Shown here: positions 46,740 to 57,469 of the stretch, piece by piece | Layout of the letters: every line of letters begins with the position of its first letter | Position numbering within the stretch: the stretch's first letter is position 1 | Source of the DNA: Panax quinquefolius | Taxonomy: Eukaryota; Streptophyta; Magnoliopsida; Apiales; Araliaceae | Direction: 5' to 3' | DNA: 64,000 nt | Assembly (NCBI GenBank): GCA_020205615.1 | Contig: CM035161.1 | Location: forward strand, 1,685,828 to 1,749,827 | Position numbers and translations under genes: made by a program | The notes under the pieces: generated by a model | What the model saw: the letters and a program-made list of their open reading frames with translations, nothing else | Databases searched by the model: none | Told to the model about the DNA's origin: nothing

Positions 46740-47213
46740 TCCGTCCCTTAATATAAGGCGTTTTAGAAGTTAATAACGTCTTGAAAATAGGTATCATCAT
46801 TAATTCGAGTTCTGAAATCATCGAAGTACAAAATTTAAATCTAACTTAATTATCTGATTCTTGAGTGTAAAATACGACAAAAACATAATGGTAAGAGTTT
46901 TAACACGAATATTATCTTATAGACAATATTATTACGTGAAATAGTGTGATAATAAGTGTAATGGGGACAATATTAGTGTTAAAACTCTTAACATGTTTTG
47001 TAAATATTTTATAACGATAACAGATAATTAAGTTATATTTAATTTTGTATCATGTATTTATGTAATTTGAATATGATGATATATATTTTTAGAAGCGTCA
47101 CAAAAGTTTTTTATCCCTTAATATATGGCGTTTTAGAATTCAAAGTAAATATTAATTGCTTAATTTTTAATATTACTTCAAGTATTAAATATAACTTTGG
47201 TTCTCTAACCATT
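46740..47213 (+). repeat. Old family 2-like LTR remnant within a small dispersed repeat
   Basis: GTGAAATAGTGTGATAATAA (about 46934) and AGTTATATTTAA...GCGTCACA (47029-47102) match, with many changes, the last 200 bp of family 2 LTRs (39525-39725), on the + strand. The words CCGTCCCTTAATATAAGG and ATCCCTTAATATATGGCG flank it at about 46742 and 47108. A hairpin pair AAGAGTTTTAACAC (46896) and GTGTTAAAACTCTT (46976) lies inside. Much older than element D. Confidence 0.5.
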
Positions 47214-47561
47214 TTATTCTTTACGGTAGCAGACTCACGTGTATATTGTGAGTATTATAATACTTCATCAGTGTTTAGTTAATGTAATCCACGATCCGAA
47301 TCTATTTTCTATCTTAAATTCTTTGTTTCTTTCCAGGCTCCACTCTCAAATAAATTATTTTTACAAAAATAGCTAAAAAATATTATTTAAACTATTTTTG
47401 TCACACATATAGCGTGCACACGGATGACTAATATGTAATAAAATGGGGAAAGGTCTATAAAGCATCTTGTGTAGATAAAATCAGATTTTGATATATTACG
47501 AGCCTCATAAATTTAAAGAATTATAAATTTTATTTTTTAAAAAATAATCTAACAAAAAGAA

Positions 47562-47630
47562 CGTCGACAACAGCGCGGTCATGCCCAACAGATTTCAAGT
47601 CTGTTGACTTAACCACTCGGACATATCAAC
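47562..47630 (-). pseudogene. tRNA-Ser(UGA) lacking its T arm
   Basis: On the minus strand, the acceptor strand GTTGATA (47630-47624) pairs fully, with G-U pairs, with TGTCGAC (47569-47563). The D-arm region TCCGAGTGGTTAA, the anticodon stem-loop with anticodon TGA (47597-47595) and a long variable arm (GGGCATGACC) are all present as in class II plant tRNA-Ser. Between the variable arm and the acceptor 3' strand, where about 15 bases of T arm (GGTTCGA-type B box) should be, there is nothing. Without the B box and T arm it should be neither transcribed nor functional, unless the loss is a sequencing error. Confidence 0.8.
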
Positions 47631-47702
47631 TGTTGATAGTGCTCTCAAAATAAATATATAAGTTTATATGAGTCTATCTTTTAATAAAAGGGCTTAGGAA
47701 AC

Positions 47703-47710
47703 TAGGGTTT
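47703..47710 (-). promoter_or_regulatory. Telo-box (AAACCCTA) upstream of DPH5
   Basis: TAGGGTTT on the + strand, AAACCCTA in reverse. In plants this word is frequent near the transcription start of genes for ribosomal proteins and other translation factors. Its place about 90 bp before the predicted leader-exon end fits DPH5, whose product modifies elongation factor 2. Functional use is inferred. Confidence 0.45.
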
Positions 47711-48679
47711 TAAGTCCGTAATTCACCCAAATCGCTAGCTTTGGTGCTCATCTTAATTCGTTACCTGAAGTTGGTCTGCCTCGATTGAATCAATTTCTCA
47801 GGTATCAATTTCTCTCTTCCCTCTTACGTATATAAGGAGATTAACGTTTGATAACTGCCGGAAAAATATTATTCACTGTTGATGTTTAACGAGTTAATGC
47901 TTCACAATCGACATAAAAGTAACATTATATAGAGAGAGGCAATTATCTGAATCCCAAGTTTAACATAACCTGCTTTTGCCTCAATTTCTTTCATATATTT
48001 TTCTGAATTTAAGGCAATGTACGTGTTTGATAAAATTCTTGATCGCCGCTATGTCTGAAAAGTAATACCTGGGGTGATGTTTGTTAGTTTGCACGTTCAT
48101 TACAAGTTGTGCAACTAAACTAATCAAAGTTTGGAATAGTATATTGGAGTACTACTTATGTGATACACATGGTATTGAATAATAATAGAGTATTATAGAA
48201 TAAGAATAGGTTTTTTTTTTTTGTTGTGATGCAACCACCTGGCGCTTTAACTTGCTTTTAGATGAAGATATAAGGAAAATTTATGTCTTGAGCTCATAAT
48301 TTCTTGCAATACCTGCACATTTTTGTTGCTCCCACAAAAAGCCATATTGCTCTCCAGGTAGCTTTACCTAGCAAGTTGTGGCAACAATATTGAGCTCTTT
48401 CGTTGACACAACTAATCAGCTTAATGACTTATTAAGTTTATGTATAAGAATGGCAATTAAGGGAGTTGCCACTCCTTTTACCTTATCGTTCCTGAAGGTT
48501 ATTTCTGGTTGAAATCCTGTATTAGCATGCTATAACAAATTAAAGTACTAATCTTTTCATTAAAATAAGCTATAAGTCAACGTTATCTTTTTCTCTTGAA
48601 TTATATGCTGGCCAACCTGAACAGGTCAGCTTGAAGGTATACAATTAGAAAAAACAAGAAAAAAAAGAAAGGGAAAAGT
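47711..48679 (+). promoter_or_regulatory. Probable 5' UTR exon and leader intron of DPH5
   Basis: GATTGAATCAATTTCTCAG/GTATCAAT gives a donor at 47801/47802. An AG close to 48625 (CCTGAACAG/GTCAGC) or another AG before the ATG could be the acceptor, leaving an intron of about 820 bp and a short leader. The region 48000-48600 is T-rich, as plant introns are. The exact ends need transcript data. Confidence 0.5.
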
Positions 48680-51283
48680 ATGTTGTATATTATAGGTCTG
48701 GGTTTGGGAGATGAGAGAGACATCACTCTCAGAGGTCTTGAAGCAATAAAGAAATGTGAAAAGGTCTACATAGAGGCCTACACTTCTCTCCTCTCTTTCG
48801 GAATCTCCTCTAATGGCCTTTCCACTCTGGTACTATTCCCAATCTTTTACTTATTTTATTTCTGTTTCCTAGTTTTCTGATCTGCTAAACTAATTTGAGG
48901 GATAACGGATACAACATTTTTCAGGAAAGTTTGTACGGGAAGTCTGTTACACTTGCAGACAGGGAAATGGTAGAGGAAAAGGCGGACGACATACTGTTGG
49001 AAGCTCGTGGGGTGGATGTTGCTTTCCTTGTTGTTGGAGACCCTTTTGGGTATCATATTAACTTTTATGTTCTGTAGTTTTCAACTAATATTTGTGACCA
49101 AGAACTCTGCCTGCTTTTGATGTTATTTTCAATCATGTTTGTAATGTGTTAAAAACTAATAAATAAGCATCATTTCCATGACTTGCAAAGATGCTTAGTT
49201 AGTGAACTATTTCTATTATTTTAGGCCCTCCCTTTTCCATCTCAATCACTCTCCAAAATTAAAAAAGATGAAAATAAAATGTTATGTTAAGAACGATGGT
49301 GTAATTCTGCGGTCAGGTTACTCAATTTGTGTGACAGCTTAATATTGTTAAATCCTTAAACCAGTTTTACAAGTTTGGTTGTAACCATGTGAACTTATAA
49401 AGTAAAACTAAAATATCAAGTAAAGTGTGAAAGAGACAAGATTCTGCAATTACAAGGTGGCCAATGTGCATCTTGTCAGGAGAAATCTTGACTTGGAAAA
49501 ATGGTGTTGTTATAATTGATCGACTAAACAACTGATGAAGTTGCAGCTTTCAGACTTCAAGATTGAATTTATGGCAGCAATTGACTTGTAAGCTGTAATT
49601 TTATAGCAGAAAATTTGGAGTGTCAGTGTAGAAAATCTTGACTCGTAAAATTCCCATCATTACATGTATATGCTGATTGCTACTTTACTAATTGCCATCT
49701 TCTTTTTGCTTTGATAACATGACATCAAATTTAGTGCAACTACACACTCTGATCTTGTTGTTCGAGCAAAGAAGTTGGGGGTGGATGTCAAGGTGGTACA
49801 TAATGCATCAGTGATGAACGCTGTTGGAGTTTGTGGTCTACAACTCTATCGTTACGGAGAGACTGTTTCAATACCATTCTTCACTGAAACATGGAGGCCT
49901 GATAGTTTTTATGAGAAGATCCAAAAAAATCGTACACTCGGACTACACACATTATGCTTATTAGGCAAGTTAACATTTTTGTTAGTTAAGGTGCTGAAAT
50001 ATATGAACCGATAAGATTCTCATTAGGAAGTCTCCGGTTGCTTTAGCCTGTGTATCTCAAGAGAAGAGTGTATCATATGATATTTACTGTGTTATACGTA
50101 CACACATAAAGTTAGAAAGTGTCTTTTTGCAGAAACTAGATAATATTATCTATTTCTCTAATCTTTATACACACACACACGGAGTGTCCCAATTTTCACA
50201 GGGTTCTATTCTTACCTGAATGGTGAAAGGGTCAGAGTTAAGAATAAGTTAAATATTAAATTATGGTGGTTTATTTTTGATCGATCCTATGATGATGATG
50301 ATACTTGGTCAATTGAATAGTGCACTTTTTTTCACCTTTGCACCAAACATTTTAATATTGTGGGGTAGGAGTTATGGCCTCTTACATTAGTATAGATTCT
50401 AGTTTGGTAAGTAAACAAGTCATTACTTCCCAAAATTAGAAAATGGTATGAAAAGATGGTGAAAAAGTTCCATAATGTAATTTACATGAATCCTTTGTGC
50501 ATTTTAGTCGATTCAACTAATTGTCCATAACCTGAAACTGCAGATATACGTGTGAAGGAACCCACATTAGAATCGTTGTGCAGGTTAAATATTTTGTTAG
50601 AGCTGCACCTGTTATGTTTCCATATTTTCCAACAATATTCAACTAATTTTCAGATAATTATGTCCCCTTCTATGTTTACAGAGGAAAGAAGCAGTACGAG
50701 CCACCTAGGTATATGAGCATAAAAATTGCAATTGAGCAGCTCTTGGAGGTTGAACAAATGTGTGGAGGATCAGGTAGGTTCATGAGTTATTACCATTTCA
50801 GATTCATACTCTTTTCTTCATTTCTCCTTTTTCCTTTTTCAACTCTTTCTTATGAATACTCGAATTAAGTATTTCTATAATATATAGTGACCTCTGTAAG
50901 AGGCTTTTTCTTAACCTTTTATCTAAAGATTAGCGAGTCTTGCATATTTTTTACTCGGATTATGGACTTTTAAATTTTAATTCTTTGAAACTCTTCAAAG
51001 TTATACTTTTAAATAGTTGAAAGATGTGGAGAGATCAAACCATTTTAGTAAGAATTATGTTTTGTAATTTGCAGCATATACAGAAGACACTATTTGTGTT
51101 GGACTTGCTCGATTGGGAAGCGAAGATCAGATGGTAGTTGCAGGTTCAATGAAGCAACTACTCATGGTTGACTTCGGACCACCTCTGCATTGCCTCGTCA
51201 TAGTAGGCAAAACTCATCCAGTCGAAGAAGAAATTCTAGATTTTTATACAGTTTCAGGAAATCTAGATCAAACTACGGAATGA
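48680..51283 (+). CDS. DPH5: Diphthine methyl ester synthase (diphthamide biosynthesis methyltransferase)
   Basis: Six exons, 48680-48829, 48925-49049, 49735-49964, 50544-50583, 50682-50773 and 51075-51283, give 281 residues, the usual length for eukaryotic DPH5. The start [20 protein letters not shown] is the typical N-terminus, with the SAM-binding GLGLGD loop. [20 protein letters not shown] (residues 85-104) is the tetrapyrrole-methylase-type core motif, followed by [27 protein letters not shown] and the C-terminal [12 protein letters not shown] block. The enzyme methylates the diphthamide intermediate on a histidine of elongation factor 2 in the cytosol. All splice sites are GT-AG except intron 3, which starts with GC (TTAG/GCAAGT, the standard GC-donor context). 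No frameshift or internal stop. A telo-box and leader intron lie upstream. Confidence 0.96.
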
Positions 51284-52371
51284 TTGTCTAACATGAATTA
51301 CTTGTACTTCTCAATATTAGTTTATTCTTGTACTTTTAATTTGTTTCTTACAATATCGTACAGATTTGGCAAGTTGAATTGTTGATTATGTTGTATGGCC
51401 AAACTTGTAACTGGATGATTCTTCATTAAAAATACAATTTGGAAATAGGAATGAGGCAGTCAGGTGTCAACGTTCAGAGTAACTTGATTTTGATATATAT
51501 ACTGCACTTTTTTTCAAGTACTTGATCCAGTTATCAATGATTCAGATTTTTATCTTCCGGTTTGGCAAGAGAGATTGTTAGATACTTTGTTATGAATTTC
51601 TGAATAAGAAATATTGTATACTTAGCCGTGGCCTTGCTTAAAGTGACACTAGTTAACATTGGACATTGGACGAATCTAAAACATATATTTTAAATAGCAT
51701 ATTTGTATTATAATTACGTCGTTTTGGAAATTTTTTTTAAAAATAAAATAATATTAAAAGAGATTATTTCCACTTGCATTCTTTTTATTTACAAAAAATG
51801 TCACCCCACTTGTTTTTAAATTATTAATACATGCATGTTATTTAAGAGAGATGTTTTTAATCCGTATTGCTGCTTAAGTAAACTGTACAAGTTAATTTAT
51901 ACACTCAAGAAACAGAAGAAACAAAAAGAGATTGAATGAAATTTGAAAGAATTGCTCTATAGCCAATACCATCTTATTGTCTGGCAGATGGTTGGATGGA
52001 TTCAACTTTAACGAGTTATGTTGTACAATTACCAAGTGGTTAGTTGAATTTTCATATTTTGTAATCGTGTCCACTTGCGTAGTAACTAGTAAAGCAGTGA
52101 AAATGAGGACACGGTAGTGAGATGGACCTGATTTTTCAAGTCATTGTCCTGGATTTTGAGTTGGTTACTACAAAGAACAAATTTTCTCAATCACCCCTAG
52201 TTGCCTTTGCCTAAGCAGAACATATTTATACATTGAGCCAGCAAAGTCATATACCACCAACCAATCCCTTGGAACAAAACCAACAGGTCAAGGATGATGT
52301 TTACAACAACAAAATAAAAATAAAGATTAAAGATACTAAATAGAAAGTCCTAGTTAAGTTGAGCCCTTGAA
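51284..52371. other. Intergenic region between convergent DPH5 and Myb/SANT-like genes
   Basis: Contains the 3' UTRs of both convergent genes. Otherwise AT-rich with no recognisable gene, RNA or repeat. Confidence 0.6.
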
Positions 52372-53370
52372 CTATAAGATGAGATTTTCACACTTCCCTT
52401 GCAACCATGTCCATCGTATCTTGTTGCCTTTAAGAGAAATGAACATCTCCCTCAGATTCGGGTCCTCAAAGAGGTCAAGAGCCCCATAATAAAGCCAGTC
52501 ATCAATGCCTTCTATCTCATCCAGGGCTTTTATGCACTTGGTAATTGTGAATCTTTCTTCACTCTGGGACGTCATGGCCATGTGCAACTTCGAAGCAGCA
52601 ACCATCTCTAACATGCCTTCTGCCATAGCATTAATTATTTCCTCATCCCTATTGCTGTCACCCCGGAAAGAGCCTTCTTCTGCTTCCCGCTTTCTCTTTC
52701 TCTCAGTTGTTTTTTTGCTCGCATTATGGGCTGAAGAAGCATTCCCTTGAATAAATTTTGACGACAAGGGAGTTTTAGTACCTACATTTTCATTTTCAGG
52801 GCATGAAACTAAACCTCCAGAATTTGTACCAACAGACTTGTCCAACTCCTCATAGTGGCTAGATTGGGCATATTTCCCGTCAGCCCCCAAGTCTGCGAAT
52901 ATTGTGCACAGTTGCTCAAAAATAGGACAGTCCTTGATCTTGGTTGTTTCTGGCTTAGGCTGTGCCAGTAAGTATAAAAATCAGAAAACTACAATTACAT
53001 TAATTAAGAAGAAACAAACTCGGATAAAGGAAAAAAGATGTACCCCAATGTCCCATAGGTCAAACCCAATGCAACAAGAATCGTCCATGGCAAAATCGTT
53101 TGAATCAAATGAAGACTTGAGATTGTAGTAACGTGTTCGCAGAACATCTAGGTGTTTCCTCAACTGGTTGTTGTTAAAGCTAAGGTCCGTTTGTCTATTG
53201 AATTCATCACGTATGTGATTCCAAGTTTTCTTATCAAAAACATTGTTTCGTTTGTTCCCCAATTGAATCTGCTCGACAACGAGATCTGCAAATATCTTAT
53301 CAAGGGACGCTGTCCACCTTGTCCTCAACCGTTCTTGCTTGGGTTGATATTCATTGGCTTCAATTTCCAT
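52372..53370 (-). CDS. Myb/SANT-like DNA-binding domain protein (L10-interacting MYB-like)
   Basis: Two coding exons, 53044-53370 and 52372-52959 (intron GT-AG), give 304 residues from the ATG at 53370. Residues about 16-110 form a Myb/SANT-like domain: TRWTASLDKIFADLVVEQ, FDKKTWNHIRDEFNRQ, LRKHLDVLRTRYYNLKSSF and a GFDLWDIG end. A linker rich in Ser/Asn/Lys follows, with a basic KRKRKRE nuclear-signal-like stretch, then a C-terminal block ending DWLYYGALDLFEDPNLREMF. This layout matches the plant L10-interacting MYB domain / MSDBD group, related to Harbinger-type transposon accessory proteins; many copies have unknown roles. The frame is clean. A 5' UTR exon lies upstream (53875 on), discussed separately, with a possible non-AUG extension. 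Confidence 0.88.
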
Positions 53371-53874
53371 CTTCAAATCTGTTTAGCATGAGTGGATTGT
53401 GGATTTATAAATTACTACTAATACCATTCAGCATAGCATTAATCTCTAAACTAACAATATATTTCAAACTTCGAGGCATCATAAATATGACAAGCCAAAC
53501 ACCTACTCATCCTTCCCCCGCCAATAAAAATGGAAAAATAATAATAAAAAGTCTTCACTCCACTCCACTACATTCCTTTAAAATTTTTGAAAATCAGTAT
53601 ACAACTTGTCTCATCTTAAGATATTATCGCAAAATCATAACAACCAGCAATACTCTCTCCCTGTCCTAAAAATTCTCTCTTTTTTGTAGGGTGGAGGATT
53701 TGATTGTGTGAATAGGTGGTTGTATAGAGTACAAATCTACAAGCACACAAAGGGACTCACATAAATTATTGATTTTTAGTCAATCGGGGAATACATAAAT
53801 ATATTGGACATAGAAATTGCGATGAGCGAATGCAAGCGAATTGTGGATTATTATGTAGTGGGAATGTGTCTTAC

Positions 53875-54050
53875 CGTTATAAAGAAGAGCCGGGACGAAG
53901 GTTGTTGCCGTAGAATAGAAACGGGAGATCGGGGCAGCCCGCAGGCGAAATCGGGAGAATTTATTAACTCGTAGCTGAGCGGCAAGTGATGAAGGGGGTA
54001 CGCCGTACGCTCGCAATGTAGAGAAGAGAGGGTTTAAACCGATATAATTT
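53875..54050 (-). promoter_or_regulatory. Leader exon of the Myb/SANT-like gene with in-frame presequence-like reading frame
   Basis: Donor CTTTATAACG/GTAAGAC at 53875/53874 and acceptor CTAAACAG/ATTTG at 53379/53378 define a 496 bp intron. Joining them continues the Myb frame upstream for 50 codons (from 54016) without a stop. There is no ATG in this frame; the first near-cognate codon in a fair position is TTG at 54016-54014, and a TAA lies further up. The frame reads RVNKFSRFRLRAAPISRFYS, with many Arg/Ser and no acidic residues. The conservative reading is a plain 5' UTR. Confidence 0.55.
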
Positions 54051-54544
54051 GTGATTTATTAATTAGCAAAGAATTTTTGATAAAAGTTATTTCTGATTCT
54101 CTTTAAGTTTATGCTGGGAACTGAAAATATCAAAATTACATAAAAAAAATATTAATAATTTTATCTAATGATAATTACGATCAATTAAACTTCACCGAAT
54201 GACTTTTGGACAAATTTTACATAAATTAAAATAATTAAACAAAAATGAAAGTTATAATTTTTATTTTTTCTTTTGTAATGTACTATTAGTGTGTGTTAAT
54301 TGGCTCTTGCTTTGTATAGGAAGAGTGTGAATTCATTTGTGATGTGATTGTTACTATTTTGATAAGAAATAATATGACAGTGTGTTCATCAAAAAAATTA
54401 CTAGTATTTACTTGACTTGCATATTTTAGACTTGCTTTTGAGGATAAAAAAAATTATTATTTAAATTATCCTCTTGGAGACAAGGAGAATATTTTGTTAC
54501 AGATAACTTTTATATATATGGAGAATGATCCATAGCATCTATAT
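54051..54544. other. AT-rich intergenic region upstream of the Myb/SANT-like gene
   Basis: Promoter side of the minus-strand gene; CTTTAAGTT and poly-A/T runs, no ORF or repeat noticed. Confidence 0.5.
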
Positions 54545-55709
54545 GTTATGAGATAAAAAGTGACATATAGGCTCTAACCCGTCCGTTTTGTTGATGAAAG
54601 ACTGAGATTTATTATGGCAATTCCTCGTCCGCTAGAATTACTAGCGGACGATATTAATCAAAAATCCTGACGATTAATCCCCCCTGTTAACGTCAAGATC
54701 TTTCTCCACGTCCCAATCACCAAGACGCGTCCAATATCCTCCTACGATTCAACAAGTCAACACAAAAGCAGCTACCGACTGCCGTCGAGGGATAGCTCCG
54801 GCGTGAGAGTCGATCTGAGCGATCACACGATCCAACAATGAGAGAAAAATTATCTAATGCACGAGAGAGATAGAATTAGAATTATCTTGAAATATGTGTG
54901 TTACTTACCCTCTTATGTGATCTTAGCCCAATGCATACTCCACTCTCCGGCCATCGTGCCATCCACCATCTCTCGACACCTTTTCCCTCACTTCCTGGGT
55001 CATTTCGGTAGAAAGTAAGCGATCTACTTTCACACACCGCTTGCCATTTGTTTGCCACTAATATCATCCGAGTCCCATCCTCATTAATGCCATGCAGCAA
55101 AGTGGCAGACACAATAGTCAACTGTCATTTGGCATAATGATTACTAGTCAAAGTTGGGTTAAGTGACAATTTGTATAATGGGCCAATTTAACGACTAAAC
55201 CCAAATAATGGAAATGACCCAGTGTAATGGGATCCAACGGGGACCTAGCATAACATGATCCGAGGAGGAGTCCAATAAGTTCTACCCGATAAGGAAAAAA
55301 GGATTATGGCTAACATTACCCCCTAGTCTTATATTAAACAGGGTGTTTAATGAAAGACTATAAACAGTATAGGCCCGGGACGTAACAAGCTATGATAAGT
55401 CATAAGAGATCCAAAGTGAAACTTGCCAAAGCCCATCAAAATCGACCCAAATTGTTATCAGTGCAAGTGGGAAGCCCGATAGCGTAAGCCCACATGGGTG
55501 AAGATATTTAGGTCTAAAACGGACGAAACCTCTTCCCATTCATCATCATTGCAGTGAATTAAATGTGCCGCCCTTAATTACCGTGCAGCTGTCAGTATAA
55601 AAGGTAAACTTTACCAATTCTGACGGTTTTACCTGCTAATTCGAAATTTGAACCTTAGAGCATTCTTTTTCTCTGCAAACTTCTTTCTCTGCTTCACAAA
55701 ATCTTAACA

Positions 55710-56550
55710 ATGGTGACCGAAACCCCTGGCCAAAACTCTCCCCTTCGTGCAACTCCTATCAGTATCGTTTCTCCCAACCCAAACCCTAATCAAGAGGGTT
55801 CGAGTTCCAACCCCCAATCAACCACCATGGGGGGAAACCCTTCTCTGATCTCCTCTGCCTCTGATTTCTTTAAGGATGGGGAACAATTCCCTCATGCCAA
55901 CATTCGGTCCTCAGTCACGGAATCTGAGATATGCATGCTCAGGACTCGTTATCAGATTCCTGACATGTACGCGATAAGGGCTCCTACTCCTGAAGAGCGT
56001 ATGTACCAAATGACCAGGAGGGTTGGGTCGCCACGCCCGTACATCTTCTTTTACGGAAAAGGGGTTCGCTTTACCTCTCCGTGTCTTCATCATTTACCTC
56101 CCAGGGTTCATAGGAGTGGGCTTCGCCCGATTAGTGCCCAACTCCTACATCCACATCTTGGCATTTATTGCCTTACGCCGTGAACTAGGGATTGCTCCTC
56201 TGTCGATATCTTTTTCACCCTCTTTTCCTTTGGTAGGTCTCGAGAAGCGAGGCTTCAAAATGTTAGCAAGCAATCTCCTCGACCCAACACCGAGTTGAGA
56301 GAGACCCACGATGGATACTCCTTCCAAAGAACAAGGTTGGTATGAGAAGTGGTTTTCATCACGGGACACGAGATTTCTTCTCTTCCATTTGGACTACTTT
56401 CGACCGGGTCTCTCACGACTTTGGATACATATCAGAAGAGGACGGGTGAGGAGATGGCGAGACTTCTTGAGGAAGATTCCTCCAAAAGAATGGAGTTTCA
56501 CACTTCTGACCAAACAAGCCTGGTTATACAACCACAAATGTAAGTTTTGA
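55710..56550 (+). pseudogene. Putative gypsy-type transposon domain protein (PF04195-like), frameshifted
   Basis: ATG at 55710 opens a Pro/Ser-rich leader followed by LRTRYQIPDMYAIRAPTPEE and YIFFYGK. A single frameshift near 56055 moves the domain to the frame at 56023-56298: KGFALPLRVFIIYLPGFIGV, RLVPNSYIHILAFIALRREL, GIAPLSISF. These match the layout of the plant 'transposase (putative) gypsy type' domain. More shifts follow, with WYEKWFF-type words at about 56335. Function of this domain is unknown; it occurs in ORFs of large non-autonomous plant retroelements. Family naming is from memory of the domain, without a search. Confidence 0.6.
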
Positions 56551-56675
56551 ATAACTTTGTAACATAATTTCTGAGCTATATAAGTGATCTGAGTTACGTC
56601 GTGGTTTTTTGCAGTGTCTCTCGATCAAACCGATTCCCGGAGGTGAGAGACACGGAAGATTTTTAGCGAGGATGA

Positions 56676-57467
56676 ATGCGATCAAGTGAAGAGCATCCGG
56701 CCGAAGAATCTTCCCTGGTTAACCCCCCTACCACCGATCCACCAACTTCTTCCTTTCAAACCGACGAACCTCAAACTGACGAACCCAACATACCCGAAGA
56801 AAACCTCAGACCTCGCCGAAGAAAGAGATCCGCCAAACGATCCAAAACCACCCAATCAGAAACAAACCCTGAAAGTGACCCTGAAACACTTCCCGAAGCA
56901 ACCCCCCAAACAAACTTCTCAACCAACCCCAATCCTCCAACCTCTGAACCTACCCCGGTGAGGAGGAGCCTACTCAATATTCCTTTGCACGATCGGGCTA
57001 AGGTCCTTCGTGTAAAGAAAATAAGAACCAAGATAACCCCCTTGACTGCCGAAGAGCTCCGAGTCCCTACTTCTTCGGCCGTCACTCCTCCGACCACATC
57101 CATAGAAACCCATATGCCTGACGATGAACCAACCGGGTCGGTCCTCACTCCTTCCGAAAAAGAAAAACAGCCATCAGACAGCCACCTGGTTCATCTCCTG
57201 CTCCTGCGCCAACTCCTGAACGCATTCCTACCCGATCCCCTTCTCTCGAAACCATACACGCAGACCCCTCACCAATTCGCGATGAACCTCCGCCCTCTCC
57301 TCCAAGACAACCAACTACCGAAATCGACCGGGACCCCATGGCCTCCCCAACAATGTGGCCTCGACTTAATGCCCATTTTCCCTTCCAACTGTTCAACACC
57401 TTTGTTCGTGAAACCGACGATCATCGGTTCGAGCAATCGAACGGGATCTACTCAAAACAAGGCATGA
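56676..57467 (+). pseudogene. Pro/Thr/Ser-rich, basic-cluster ORF of the degenerate element
   Basis: A 263-codon frame rich in P, T, S and E with a basic cluster RPRRRKRSAKRSK at about residues 46-58 and a LRVKKIRTKITPLTAEEL stretch at about 130. Low complexity makes homology unclear. It lies between the PF04195-like domain and a coiled-coil remnant, the place where such elements have a disordered linker, so it is probably a middle part of the same ORF separated by a short intron or frameshift. The frame runs off after a shift near 57190 (PSDSHLVHLLL is likely out of frame). Confidence 0.5.
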
Positions 57468-57469
57468 GC

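Noticed and set aside
49775..50014. 79-codon frame extending past DPH5 exon 3
   Set aside because: It runs into intron 3 only because the GC donor is not used; the true exon ends at 49964.
52505..52750. + strand frames opposite the Myb/SANT-like exon 2
   Set aside because: Antisense shadows; no family resemblance, and the minus frame is a complete exon.
54882..55121. 79-codon minus frame in the degenerate element
   Set aside because: No recognisable domain, located in the LTR-like left part, with no matching start or splice context.
56771..57148. 125-codon minus frame opposite the Pro/Thr-rich ORF
   Set aside because: Antisense of low-complexity sequence, rich in Gly/Val/Ser by composition only.
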